A DNA stretch of 64,000 nt from Colwellia sp. M166 (GTDB lineage: Bacteria; Pseudomonadota; Gammaproteobacteria; Enterobacterales; Alteromonadaceae), in assembly GCF_024585285.1 (NCBI RefSeq), contig NZ_CP040755.1:496001-560000 (forward strand), in the 5' to 3' direction. Below are positions 23,645-33,080 of this stretch, in pieces. The notes below the pieces were generated by a model. It saw only the letters and a list, made by a program, of their open reading frames with translations. It did not search any database and was not told the DNA's origin. How positions within the stretch are numbered: position 1 is the first letter of the stretch; the number at the start of each line of letters is the position of its first letter. The position numbers were made by a program, and so were the translations under genes.

Positions 23645-25897
23645 ATGCTAAATAAAGATTTAGAAGTATCGTTAAATATGGCTTTTCGTCAGGCTAAAGA
23701 GTCTCGCCATGAATTTATGACGGTTGAACATTTATTGTTGGCGTTGTTAGATAACCCTTCGTCTATTGATGCTTTAAATGCTTGTGGTGCTAATATGACC
23801 AATCTAAGAAAAGAACTATTAGCCTTTATTGCCGATACGACGCCTGTTATCCCCACAGGTGAAGAGGAAAGAGAAACCCAACCGACACTGGGTTTTCAAC
23901 GCGTGTTACAACGTGCTGTTTTTCATGTTCAATCTTCGGGTAAAAGTGAAGTCAATGGCGCTAATGTCTTAGTGGCAATATTTAGCGAACAAGAATCACA
24001 AGCGGCTTATTTTTTAAAGAAATCTGATATCAGTCGCCTCGATATTGTTAATTATATCTCACATGGTATCGCTAAAATTGATCAAGAAGCTAACACTAAT
24101 GCAGCACAAGCACCGGCAGGTGAAGAAGAGCCTCGTACCATTGATAACTTTTCTACAAACCTCAATGAAGAGGCTTTGAAAGGCAATATTGATCCGCTTA
24201 TTGGTCGTGATAGTGAGCTAGAGCGCACGCTGCAAGTGTTAAGTCGTCGTCGTAAAAATAATCCGTTATACGTCGGTGAAGCCGGCGTAGGTAAAACCGC
24301 CATAGCTGAAGGTTTAGCCAATTTATTAATTTCAGATAAAGTGCCTGAGTTTCTGGCAGACGCGACAATATACTCTTTAGATATGGGCGCGTTGTTGGCG
24401 GGGACTAAATATCGTGGTGATTTTGAGAAGCGCTTTAAAGCCTTGTTAAAAGAGCTTGAGCAAGATGGCAATGCGATACTCTTTATTGATGAGATACACA
24501 CCATTATAGGAGCTGGTGCAGCCTCTGGCGGTATGTTAGATGCGTCGAATCTGATCAAACCGTTACTTTCGTCAGGAAAGTTACGTTGTATTGGCTCTAC
24601 AACTTATCAAGAGTACCAAAGTATTTTTGAAAAAGATCGTGCTTTAGCTCGTCGTTTTCAAAAAATTGATGTTATTGAGCCCAGCGTTGACGACACAACA
24701 AAAATTTTACATGGTTTGAAAGATAAATATGAAGCGCATCATGGTGTACGTTATTCAAACAAAGCGTTAAGAGCCGCAGCACAACTTTCGGCTAAATATA
24801 TTAATGAGCGCTTTTTACCCGATAAAGCCATTGATGTTATTGATGAAGCGGGTGCACGTCAGCAGTTAGTAGCGGCGTCTAAACGTAAAAAAGTGATCAG
24901 CAATACTGATATTGAAAACATTGTCGCTAAAATGGCTCGTATTCCTGAAAAGTCAGTATCATCGTCAGAGGTTGATAGTCTGAAAACACTTGATCGCAAT
25001 TTAAAACTGGTTGTTTTTGGCCAAGATCATGCCATTGATGAGCTATCGTCTGTTATTCGCTTATCACGAGCAGGTTTAGGCAATGAAAATAAACCTATTG
25101 GATCATTTATCTTTGCTGGACCAACAGGAGTAGGTAAAACAGAAGTTACTCAACAGCTTGCTAAAGTACTGGGTGTTGAACTATTACGTTATGACATGTC
25201 TGAATACATGGAGAAACACGCTGTTAGCCGTTTAATTGGTGCGCCTCCTGGTTATGTTGGCTATGAGCAAGGCGGTTTACTTACTGATGCTGTGATTAAA
25301 AATCCACACGCTGTTGTCTTGCTAGATGAAATAGAAAAAGCCCACGAAGATGTTTACAACATTCTCCTACAGGTTATGGATCATGGCACGTTAACAGACA
25401 ACAATGGCCGTAAAGCTGACTTTAGAAACATTATATTAGTGCTAACAACTAATGCGGGCATTGCGCACACGGTGAAGCAATCTATTGGCTTTAAACAACA
25501 AGACAATAGCATTGATGCCATGGAGGAAATTAATAAAGTATTTTCACCTGAGTTTCGCAATCGCTTAGATAACATTGTTTGGTTTAATCATTTAAGTGAT
25601 GAAATTATTCAACAAGTCGTCGACAAGTTTATTGTTGAGTTACAAGTTCAACTTGATGAAAAAGCTGTTTCTTTAGAAATTACCAAAGATGCTAAAAAAT
25701 GGATGGCAACTAATGGCTATGACAAGTCGATGGGAGCGCGTCCGATGGCGAGGTTGATTCAAGAGCAATTGAAAAAACCCTTAGCTAATGAGCTACTTTT
25801 TGGTGAACTAACCCAAGGTGGTGTCGCTCGGGTTGCTGTGAAGAAAGATAAATTGGTGATAAATTACGAATCAAAAAAAGAGTTAGTTGAACATTAG
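23645..25897 (+). CDS. clpA: ATP-dependent Clp protease ATP-binding subunit ClpA
   Basis: Hexameric AAA+ unfoldase of ClpAP, 750 residues (758 in E. coli). In order: Clp N-domain (LEVSLNMAFRQAKESRHEFMTVEH), first ATPase with Walker A GEAGVGKTAIAEGLA and Walker B ILFIDEIH, second ATPase with Walker A GPTGVGKTEVTQQLA and GYVGYEQGG, then the D2-small domain. The ClpP-binding IGF/L loop is present as QSIGFKQQDNS. It forms an operon with clpS and is closed by a strong terminator. Confidence 0.97.
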   Translation: MLNKDLEVSLNMAFRQAKESRHEFMTVEHLLLALLDNPSSIDALNACGANMTNLRKELLAFIADTTPVIPTGEEERETQPTLGFQRVLQRAVFHVQSSGKSEVNGANVLVAIFSEQESQAAYFLKKSDISRLDIVNYISHGIAKIDQEANTNAAQAPAGEEEPRTIDNFSTNLNEEALKGNIDPLIGRDSELERTLQVLSRRRKNNPLYVGEAGVGKTAIAEGLANLLISDKVPEFLADATIYSLDMGALLAGTKYRGDFEKRFKALLKELEQDGNAILFIDEIHTIIGAGAASGGMLDASNLIKPLLSSGKLRCIGSTTYQEYQSIFEKDRALARRFQKIDVIEPSVDDTTKILHGLKDKYEAHHGVRYSNKALRAAAQLSAKYINERFLPDKAIDVIDEAGARQQLVAASKRKKVISNTDIENIVAKMARIPEKSVSSSEVDSLKTLDRNLKLVVFGQDHAIDELSSVIRLSRAGLGNENKPIGSFIFAGPTGVGKTEVTQQLAKVLGVELLRYDMSEYMEKHAVSRLIGAPPGYVGYEQGGLLTDAVIKNPHAVVLLDEIEKAHEDVYNILLQVMDHGTLTDNNGRKADFRNIILVLTTNAGIAHTVKQSIGFKQQDNSIDAMEEINKVFSPEFRNRLDNIVWFNHLSDEIIQQVVDKFIVELQVQLDEKAVSLEITKDAKKWMATNGYDKSMGARPMARLIQEQLKKPLANELLFGELTQGGVARVAVKKDKLVINYESKKELVEH

Positions 25898-25928
25898 CGG
25901 CTAATATCATTGATATTGTATAGAAAAT

Positions 25929-25955
25929 AAAAAAACCGAGCAAGCTCGGTTTTTT
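25929..25955 (+). terminator. Terminator of clpS-clpA
   Basis: AAAAAACCGAGC and GCTCGGTTTTTT, a near-perfect hairpin with a short loop and T tract, about 32 bases after the clpA stop codon. Confidence 0.92.
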
Positions 25956-25991
25956 GTTATATCAAATTGGAATTAACTAAATTTTGATGAT

Positions 25992-26025
25992 AAAAAAACG
26001 CTTTATTTACATAAACCTAAAGCGT
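25992..26025 (-). terminator. Terminator of infA
   Basis: ACGCTTTA (25998-26005) pairs with TAAAGCGT (26018-26025). On the minus strand the hairpin is followed by a T tract, 25 bases after the infA stop codon. Confidence 0.75.
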
Positions 26026-26049
26026 ATTCATAACTGAATTAATTAATTT

Positions 26050-26325
<276 letters not shown>

Positions 26326-26352
26326 TTACAGCGCTAATGTAAAGCTATAGTG

Positions 26353-27054
26353 TTATTTATTTACGGTTTGCCATTGATTTTCGACTAATATTTGGTGTGG
26401 GTTATAGCGATCTTTATAGTTCATTTTATTGCATTGTGCTATTTGATAACCAAGATAGAGGAATTGATATTCAAGGTCAGCAGCCATTTCAATTTGCTTT
26501 AAAATTGAAAAAACGCCCAAGCCGTATTTTCTATAATCTGGGTGGTAAAAAGTATATACCGCCGATAAGCCATCAGGAATTTTGTCTGTTACCGCAACAC
26601 TGATCAAAAGCTCATTGTGCCAAATTTCAATGTAGCATTGCTCAGTAATATCGTTGAGGGTAAAACTCTGAAACTGCTGCTCTGATGCCGGAAACATACT
26701 ACCGTCGCTATGTATAATATTAATATACTGCTCGTATAGTGGGTAGTAGCTGGGTTTTATCTGTTCACTTATCACTACCGTAAATAGCTGATTGCGTTTT
26801 AATAAGCGTTTTTGACTTTTTGAGGGGATAAAGTTCTTCACTAATACTCGAAGTGACTGGCATGCTTGACATGCAATACAATGGGGACGATAGATTTCAT
26901 TACCGCTGCGCCTAAAGCCTTGTTGCATCAACCAACCATAATGTTCACTATCATGTAAGCTACTATCAACAGCCACTAATAAGCGCTCTTCTTGCCCAGG
27001 CAAGTAATTGCAGGGGAACGGCTTAGTAATACCTAACTTGTACTTTAAACTCAT
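26353..27054 (-). CDS. bpt: Aspartate/glutamate leucyltransferase (Bpt, ATE-related)
   Basis: Transfers leucine from Leu-tRNA to proteins with N-terminal Asp or Glu, feeding the N-degron pathway with ClpS-ClpAP. 233 residues. The N-terminal cysteine-rich part ([14 protein letters not shown], then [11 protein letters not shown]) and the C-terminal half with [23 protein letters not shown] (acetyltransferase-like fold) are typical. It normally sits directly downstream of aat; here aat is 27 kb away at 54422-55132, because the accessory island lies between them. The gene itself is intact, but its promoter region is the remnant-containing 27055-27506. Confidence 0.94.
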   Translation of the reverse strand: MSLKYKLGITKPFPCNYLPGQEERLLVAVDSSLHDSEHYGWLMQQGFRRSGNEIYRPHCIACQACQSLRVLVKNFIPSKSQKRLLKRNQLFTVVISEQIKPSYYPLYEQYINIIHSDGSMFPASEQQFQSFTLNDITEQCYIEIWHNELLISVAVTDKIPDGLSAVYTFYHPDYRKYGLGVFSILKQIEMAADLEYQFLYLGYQIAQCNKMNYKDRYNPHQILVENQWQTVNK

Positions 27055-27394
27055 TAACGATTACCTTTAACTGCATTTTTAATATTTGGTGATTTAACTA
27101 TAAAGCCAAGCAGTATAATAACGCTATTCTAATTACGTTACCTTTATTTGATGGTAAATTAATTGTCAAATTAGTTTCCTACGGTGTGTTTTGTTTTTAA
27201 TTAAGGCTATTACTAACGATTAGTAATTTTGAATGTAAAAAAATTAGTGAATTGGTTCGATAAGGCGAGCATATCTTGAAATAGGCTTTTGAATATAATC
27301 TGAGTACTGAATGATTCTAAAAATACTTTGTGCTTCTTGGTCATAGGTATGCTAATAGCCAAGTTGGATTATTGCTAGGTTATAAGTTCTAAAA
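27055..27394. other. 340-bp AT-rich spacer upstream of bpt
   Basis: No open frame of note on either strand. It must contain whatever promoter now drives bpt and infA, since the upstream gene aat has been separated from them. Beyond it lies the tail fragment of the broken TPR gene. Confidence 0.5.
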
Positions 27395-27506
27395 TTAGTG
27401 CAACTTAACTTTATTCGCTGCCTTTAATGTTAAATATGCTTGTTCAAATGATTCTAGTTGATAATATGCTTCCGCGAGTACACGCATTAATTCTGCTTGA
27501 TCAAGT
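27395..27506 (-). pseudogene. C-terminal fragment of a TPR-like gene, cut by the IS66 left end
   Basis: Read on the minus strand from the IS66 junction, an open frame gives a helical, TPR-like stretch (LAEAYYQLESFEQAYLTLKAA) and ends at TAA 27397-27395. It has no start. The sequence type and direction agree with the truncated TPR protein at 53637-54188 on the other side of the island, so both may be parts of one gene broken by the island. The two pieces do not join directly; a middle part is missing. Confidence 0.5.
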
Positions 27507-27585
27507 GTAAGCGTCCGGCAAAGAGCATCTAAACAATGTGCCGAGTTCAAGTTAAGTTACTTCAAACAATTATTTGGAGTAACTT

Positions 27586-27882
27586 ATGAAAATAACTCGA
27601 AGCCATGAACAATGGCGAGCTATCCTTACTGAACAGCAAGCTAGTGGCTTAACCATCATTGATTATTGCCGTAAACATCAATTAGCAACCTCTAGTTTTT
27701 ATGTCTTTCGTAAAAAGCTGGGGATCACTACCAGCAGCTTTGTTCGTACCCAAGTCACCCAACAAGTTGAATTGATAACGCAGCAACCACCCATTGAATT
27801 GACGTTAGGGAAAGCAACATTAAAGCTTCCTTCAAATACCTGTGCCACTTACTTAGGCCAAGTATTACGAGCATTGGTTTAA
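27586..27882 (+). CDS. tnpA: IS66-family accessory protein TnpA (helix-turn-helix)
   Basis: 98 residues with a MerR/Tn-type helix-turn-helix (QWRAILTEQQASGLTIIDYCRKHQLATSSFYVFRKKLG), the usual N-terminus of IS66 TnpA. AAxTTTGGAGTAACTT upstream provides a GGAG ribosome-binding site. Its stop codon overlaps the tnpB start, as usual for the family. It is needed for IS66 transposition, probably as a DNA-binding helper. Confidence 0.9.
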   Translation: MKITRSHEQWRAILTEQQASGLTIIDYCRKHQLATSSFYVFRKKLGITTSSFVRTQVTQQVELITQQPPIELTLGKATLKLPSNTCATYLGQVLRALV

Positions 27883-28229
27883 TGAAAATGTTTAGTGAAG
27901 TACCTGAAGTCTTTTTACACCGAGATGTTGTCGATTTTCGTAAATCGATAAATGGCTTGGTTGGTATTGTTGAAGGTGAACTTGAACATGACGCTTATAC
28001 TGGCGCATTGTTCGTCTTTTGTAACAAAGCCAGAGACAAGCTTAAAATTCTCTATTGGGATAAAACAGGTTTTGCGTTGTGGTATAAGCGCCTAGAAAAA
28101 CAGAAATTCAAATGGCCAAGTAAAGTATCAAACCAAGTGTTTGAATTAACGGAGCAGCAATTGGCTTGGTTACTCTCGGGTTATGATGTTGTAGGTCATG
28201 ATCCATTACACTATGAATCGGTGATTTGA
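27882..28229 (+). CDS. tnpB: IS66-family accessory protein TnpB (IS66 Orf2-like)
   Basis: 115 residues, the standard IS66 Orf2 length. It has VFLHRDVVDFRKSINGLVGIVE and the conserved LKILYWDKTGFALWYKRLEK followed by FKWP. It starts at the last base of tnpA, so translation is coupled. Required with TnpA for transposition; biochemical role unknown. Confidence 0.92.
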   Translation: MKMFSEVPEVFLHRDVVDFRKSINGLVGIVEGELEHDAYTGALFVFCNKARDKLKILYWDKTGFALWYKRLEKQKFKWPSKVSNQVFELTEQQLAWLLSGYDVVGHDPLHYESVI

Positions 28230-28232
28230 GGG

Positions 28233-28266
28233 GATCACATTGACTATCAAAAGGTAGTCAATGATC
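28233..28266. repeat. Inverted repeat between tnpB and tnpC
   Basis: GATCACATTGACTA and TAGTCAATGATC face each other across an 8-base loop, with one extra base pair unpaired in the left arm. It lies just after the tnpB stop codon and before the tnpC start, where it could reduce tnpC expression. No T tract follows. Confidence 0.55.
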
Positions 28267-28336
28267 GTGTACGCAAACCCTATATTATTTGACGTACAAA
28301 GCAGATAGCCAATGTAAATTTTGCTAAGCTGTGTGC

Positions 28337-29173
28337 ATGAATATAGATGTTAACTCACTGCCCAACGACCCAGAACAACTCAAGAAAATGTTACTTGAGT
28401 TGCAAGTTAACACAACCCGAGCATTGGCAGAAAAAGATAAAGAGTTAGCTAAACAAAATGAAATTATTCATGGTCTGATCGAGCGCTATGAAATCGCTAG
28501 ACGCAAAGCGTTCGGTAAAAGCTCAGAGAAAAATCCTGGCGAAGGTGAAACCTTCAATGAAGCCGAAGAAACCTTGGATGAAGCCGATAAAATACTCTTA
28601 GCCGAGGTTGATGGCAAGCAAGCAGCAACCATTAAAAACACACCGAAACGAAAAGCGCTTCCCAAAGACTTACCGCGTCAAGTCGTGACAATCGATTTAC
28701 CTGTTGATGAGAAAATCTGTAATTGCTGTCAAAATAGCTTACATAAAATCGGGGAGTCACGCAGTGAAAAGCTCGAGTTCGTTCCTGCACATATCAAGGT
28801 AATTGAAACTATTCGTCCCAAATATGCCTGTAAGCAGTGTGAGAAAACAGGTATCACCAATCACATTAAAACACCGCCAATGCCCTCAACGCCAATCCCC
28901 AAAGGGATTGCCACGGCAAGCTTACTCAGCCAGCTCATCACAGCTAAATACCAATATGGCTTACCGCTCTATCGTCAAGAAAGGCTGTTTAACGACTATG
29001 GCATAAGTTTAAGTCGCCAAACGATGTCAGACTGGTTAATACGTTGCAGTGAGTTGTTGATGCCGCTATATGTTGCCTTAAAAAGGCAGTTACTTGCGCA
29101 AGCGGTTATCCATGCTGACGAAACCCCATTAAAGGTTATTCGAGAAGAAAAGACGACCAGCTATATGTGGGTG
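28337..29173 (+). pseudogene. tnpC: IS66 transposase TnpC, N-terminal part (interrupted)
   Basis: 279 codons from ATG 28337: a coiled-coil leader (EKDKELAKQNEIIHGLIERYEIARRKAFGKSSEK), a zinc-binding domain (CNCCQNSLHKIG and CKQCEK), and the start of the DDE domain with the first catalytic aspartate in HADETPLKV. The IS1111-type insertion follows GTG at 29171-29173; the frame resumes exactly at 30698. An open frame appears to begin at GTG 28331, but the ATG six bases later fits the family better. Confidence 0.9.
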
Positions 29174-29252
29174 ATGTGATGGACGCTCCCAATTACGGCG
29201 TCAATGCGCCAAACTGGTTAAAAACAATCAGTTAATTTAAGGAACGTCCGTC

Positions 29253-30279
29253 ATGAAAGTTAGCACAATATCAATTGATTTAGCAAAAAACGTTTTTCAA
29301 CTCATGGGGTTTACTGAGGCTAATAAAGGCGTTTTTAATAAGCGCTTGAACCGCGCTCAACTGAAGCATTTTATGCAAATGCAACCCCCATGTCGTGTTG
29401 TGATGGAGGCCTGTTATTCTTCTCATTATTGGGGCCGGTTGTTTGAATCCATCGGTCACACTGTGCACTTAATTCCTGCGCAACACGTGACACCTTTTGT
29501 GCGAGGAAACAAGAATGACAGTAACGATACACTGGCCATATTCGAAGCAAGTAGGCGACCTTTCATTCGGTTTGTCCCCATCAAAACCCAAACTCAGCAA
29601 GAAACGTTAATGCTACATCGCTTGCGAGAAAGGTTACTTAAAAACACGTACAGCGGTCACTAATCAACTACGTGGTTTATTAGCTGACATTGGCCTTGTT
29701 TTCCCGTTAGGCATACCTGCTTTTAATGAAAGTATGCAAGCATTATCACTTGATACCACGTTATCGGTATCAGTTCAGTGGCTAGTTAACGATGTTTATC
29801 AAGAATTCAAAACCTTAAACCTACGTATTAAAGCGATTGAAAAACAATTAAAAACTGACATTGAAGCCAATTCATTAGGGCAAATACTATTGAGTATCCC
29901 TGGCATTGGTTACCTCAATGCTTCTGCCTTTATTGCCTCAATAGGCAGTGGACAAGCCTTCACCAGTGCACGCGACTTTGCTGTTTGGCTAGGCATTACA
30001 CCCAAACAATTTGCCTCAGGCAATAAAAGCGTGATGGGCGGCATCAGTAAACGTGGAGACCAATACCTGCGTAAACAGCTTATCCATGGTGCGCGTGCCA
30101 TCATCGTTCATGCCAGAAAGAAACACGATGCATTGAGTGTGTGGATAACCCAGTTAAGTGCACGAAAACCGTTCAATTGTACCGCGGTTGCCACTGCGCA
30201 CAAGTTAGCACGCATCATGTGGACATTGTTACAAAAGCAATGCCATTACACGCCTCAACCGGTTAAGGTAATCACATGA
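29253..30279 (+). pseudogene. IS110/IS1111-family DEDD transposase with a one-base frameshift
   Basis: The N-terminal part (to 29663) has the RuvC-like catalytic residues: D in TISIDLAKNVFQ, E in VVMEACYSSHYW and the DxxD-type NKNDSNDTLAI. The C-terminal part in another frame has the Transposase_20 helix-hairpin (LLSIPGIGYLNASAFIASIG) and the serine-containing QFASGNKSVMGGISKRGDQYL. The frames meet at the A5 run 29640-29644; with four A the protein would read on as LLKTRTAVTNQLRGLLADIG. So it is one gene of about 340 codons with +1 A. It may be inactive unless slippage restores the frame. Confidence 0.88.
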
Positions 30280-30680
30280 TTGACGACCCGTTTTACCCTC
30301 TAGTAAGCCTGTGCAGGACAAAGGCCATGAGTCTGTGTGGGTGTTTAGGCTGCTAGAGGGGACTTAATTTATCCAGAAAACTTTTCAAGACTGTTGTTGA
30401 TAAGATGAGAAAAAAAGGCACTAGCCAACTAGAACAAAGCCTGTGAGAGGACAAGTGTATCTATCACGTTTGGGTGAACAATGTTTTAAGGTATTTCTAG
30501 TTCGCAACTTATCTGGAGCATGGATAACAAACCATAGCTCGAATATATGTCAGTACAGTTTGCTTTAAGCAAGCGAAAGCGCCTGTCATCATGAACAAAA
30601 GTATGAAAAGAGTAATGCTCAGTAATCAAAAACATAAGCCCGTTTTGTTATGTTTTCGTATTCACTTGGGTTGACATCAA
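30280..30680 (+). ncRNA. Candidate bridge/seek RNA region of the IS1111-type element
   Basis: This 400-base stretch between transposase stop and right subterminal repeat has no convincing open frame. In the IS1111 group the structured guide RNA that pairs with target and donor DNA is transcribed from this 3' non-coding part (in the IS110 group it is 5'). No secondary structure was computed; exact ends are unknown. Confidence 0.5.
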
Positions 30681-30697
30681 GGAAGCGTCCATATATG

Positions 30698-31423
30698 TAC
30701 TGCTGTGGTGAGGATAAGTTGAATAACAATAAGACAAAAAACATCGTCTTGTATGATTATCACAACAGCCGAGCAGCGCAATGCCCCATCACGTTTCTTG
30801 ACGGTTATAGTCATTATTTACAAGTTGATGGTTACGCTGCGTACGGAAAAACGAATGCGATATTAGCCGGCTGTATGGCGCATGCACGTCGCAAATTCAT
30901 TGATGCGAAAACCGCGCAAGGTAAAAACAAAACAGGTAAAGCCGATGTGGTATTGAGCTTAATTGGCAAACTCTATGGCATTGAAGCAAATATCAAAACA
31001 AAAAATAGCGATGAGAAATATCAAGCAAGACAAGAAAAATCAAAACCGCTGTTTGATACCATCCATCGTTGGGTCATTGAAAACCGAGAAAAAATACCGC
31101 CCAAAAGTAAACTAGGCGAAGCCTTAACTTATTGGCATAACCAAGCACATAAACTTGAAACCTACCTCAAAGACGGTCGTATCAATATTGATAATAACCG
31201 TGCTGAGCGAGCAGTAAAGCCGTTTGTAATTGGTCGTAAAAATTGGCTGTTTTCAAATACATCGCGTGGTGCTAATGCCAGTGCAATACTCTACAGTTTT
31301 GTTGAAACTGCTAAAGCCAATGGCTTGCTGGTCGATAGTTATTTGCAAACCTGTTTAAATGAACTGGCTAAAAAGCCAGAGAGCCTAGAACATCTACTGC
31401 CTTGGAACATCAAGCAAGACTAG
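30698..31423 (+). pseudogene. tnpC: IS66 transposase TnpC, C-terminal part (interrupted)
   Basis: Continues the tnpC frame (YCCGEDKLNNNKTKNIVLYDY) for 241 codons. It has the second aspartate in LQVDGYAAY, the CMAHARRKF segment, and the catalytic glutamate in INIDNNRAERAVKPFVIGRKNWLFSNT, then the IS66 C-terminal domain ending with ESLEHLLPWNIKQD. An ATG-initiated frame from 30650 exists only by chance inside the IS1111-type element. Rejoined, TnpC would have 520 residues. Confidence 0.9.
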
Positions 31424-31446
31424 ACGCCTTTCCCCATACGCTTACT

Positions 31447-31530
31447 GAAGTAATGTTAGTTGAACAGTTACGAAAATTAGAAAAGGAAATTATTAAATTG
31501 AAATCAAGTGTGATTGAGTTTCCTATATGA
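31447..31530 (+). pseudogene. Orphan C-terminal fragment next to the IS66 right end
   Basis: An open frame without a start runs out of the IS66 right end for 27 codons: a helical, charged segment (VEQLRKLEKEIIKLKSS) ending at TGA 31528-31530. It looks like the tail of a coiled-coil protein truncated by the element, but is too short to identify. The remaining 31531-31883 is AT-rich and non-coding apart from the promoter of the next operon. Confidence 0.35.
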
Positions 31531-31883
31531 TTGATATGTTAGCACCTTTGTTGTCACTCCTTGTGACGTATTAGTAGAGCGAAATGTTAACTTTTGTCAT
31601 TGTTTATTGCCCGCGGGGGGGATTGGTGAAGCTTTTGTATTTATAATATTCCTTGAGTTATGTAAATAACTGTACTAACCGTGTAAATATTATTACAAAA
31701 CAAGAAAGAGCTGATTTAGGTGGTTAATGATAAAGTTTATATAGTATAAGCACATGATTGCTGGTAGATTTTAAATATATTATTAATGGATTAATTTACG
31801 GCAGTTGATAAATTGTAATTTACACGATGTTCCGTATTTACATAACCTATTCTTGTCTAAATAAGATTATAACGGAGTTTTTC

Positions 31884-33080
31884 ATGAACAATTTTCACAG
31901 CCCAACTAGGCATTTAAAGTACTTAAGGCAATCTCTTTCGCAAAATAATGAGTCTATAGGTTTTTTTATATCAGCAGGTTGCCCACTATCTGTAGAGTTA
32001 CCCAACAAAGAAGATTGGCCGTTAATTCCTGATGTTAAACAGCTTACTATTTTTATCAATGAGCAACTAGTTGATAATGAAAAACATACATTGTTATTAA
32101 GTGAATTAGCAAAGACAGGGAAAAGTCCTGAAAATATAGAAGATATCTTAAGCTTTCTTAGGAGTTTAATTCTTGTATCTAAAGGGGGAAGTGTCAGGGG
32201 GTTAGTTGAAAGTGAATTATTACAACTAGAAAAGGATATCTGCTCAGAGATAGTAAAAAAGCTGGATGTTGAATTGCCCCATGATGAAACCCCTTACCAC
32301 CGTCTTTGTAATTGGATCAGGTCAATTGACAGAAAGTCTTCCGTTGAATTATTTACTACTAATTATGATTTATTGCTAGAGCAGGCTTTAGAAAGTTTAG
32401 AAGTTCCATATTTTGATGGATTTGTTGGTTCAAGAAGATCTTTTTTTGATTTAAGAGCTGTTGAGGATAATTTAATTCCAAAACATTGGTCAAGACTATG
32501 GAAAATTCATGGTTCCATAAATTGGTATCAAGAAAATATAGCAGGTGAAAAGAAAGTCTATAGATCATCTGAAATAAAGCATGATGCATCACATTTAATT
32601 TATCCTTCACATCTAAAGTATGAAGAAAGTCGAAAAATGCCCTATTTGGCATTAATTGATCAACTGAATCGCTTTATACGAAAGAAATCATCATTACTTG
32701 TACTATGTGGTTATTCATTTCATGATAACCACCTTAATGACGCGATTATTAATGCTTTAAAATCTAACCCTACGGGTATGGTATTAGGTTTAATGTATGG
32801 GACATATGAAGATCAATCCGTAGAAAGATATGAAGAAGCATACAAACTTGCCAAAAAACAACACAATCTTAATGTGTGGACAGATGACAAAGCTATTATC
32901 GGTACTAGTTTAGGGCGATGGAATAAAATCGAAGATGAGGATGATATTGATTTACTCACATTTATTGAAACGTCTCAAGAAAATACTGAACCAAGTGAGA
33001 AGAAACATTTAGTCAAATTAGGTGACTTTTCTGTATTCACAAATTTTCTCAAGAAAATTATAGGACCGACTAGTGAGTAG
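31884..33080 (+). CDS. SIR2-like domain protein (probable NADase of a defence system)
   Basis: 398 residues from ATG 31884, chosen because ACGGAG lies 8 bases upstream; the frame is open from 31827. It is a SIR2_2-type protein: GFFISAGCPLS (NAD pocket loop), ELFTTNYDLLLEQAL with the TNYD asparagine (about residue 160), LWKIHGSINW with the catalytic histidine (about 209), and LVLCGYSFHDNHLNDAI. There are no transmembrane segments. SIR2 proteins paired with HerA ATPases form antiphage complexes that deplete NAD on infection (SIR2-HerA, also called Nezha); the next gene is such an ATPase, overlapping by 8 bp. The defence role is inferred from family and pairing. Confidence 0.88.
   Translation: MNNFHSPTRHLKYLRQSLSQNNESIGFFISAGCPLSVELPNKEDWPLIPDVKQLTIFINEQLVDNEKHTLLLSELAKTGKSPENIEDILSFLRSLILVSKGGSVRGLVESELLQLEKDICSEIVKKLDVELPHDETPYHRLCNWIRSIDRKSSVELFTTNYDLLLEQALESLEVPYFDGFVGSRRSFFDLRAVEDNLIPKHWSRLWKIHGSINWYQENIAGEKKVYRSSEIKHDASHLIYPSHLKYEESRKMPYLALIDQLNRFIRKKSSLLVLCGYSFHDNHLNDAIINALKSNPTGMVLGLMYGTYEDQSVERYEEAYKLAKKQHNLNVWTDDKAIIGTSLGRWNKIEDEDDIDLLTFIETSQENTEPSEKKHLVKLGDFSVFTNFLKKIIGPTSE

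Larger units (their letters stand above)
29174..30697 (+). mobile_element. IS1111-type (IS110-family) element, about 1524 bp
   Basis: Removing 29174-30697 restores the tnpC frame exactly, which sets the ends. Subterminal inverted repeats ATGGACGCTCCC (29179-29190) and GGAAGCGTCCAT (30681-30692) lie five bases inside each end, as in the IS1111 group. There is no target duplication. The 5' non-coding part is short (79 bases) and the 3' part long (about 418 bases), the layout of IS1111-group elements whose guide RNA lies 3' of the transposase. Confidence 0.88.
27507..31445 (+). mobile_element. IS66-family element, split by an IS1111-type element
   Basis: Left end GTAAGCGTCCGGCAAAGAGC and right end (read inward) GTAAGCGTATGGGGAAAGGC are the IS66-type GTAAGCG terminal repeats. 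It has the tnpA-tnpB-tnpC order, with tnpC interrupted at 29174-30697. Without that insertion it would be about 2.4 kb, normal for IS66. The 8 bases outside the left end (gatcaagt) and the right end (tgaagtaa) differ, so there is no target duplication, which points to an adjacent deletion or recombination after insertion. Confidence 0.9.

Noticed and set aside
30650..30697. Apparent start of a separate gene for the IS66 transposase C-terminal part
   Set aside because: These codons belong to the right end of the IS1111-type element; true transposase sequence begins at 30698.
27055..31883. tRNA gene or attachment site at the island edge
   Set aside because: No tRNA-like sequence and no direct repeat were seen at the two edges; the borders are explained by the Tn3 and IS66 ends, not by integration into a tRNA gene.
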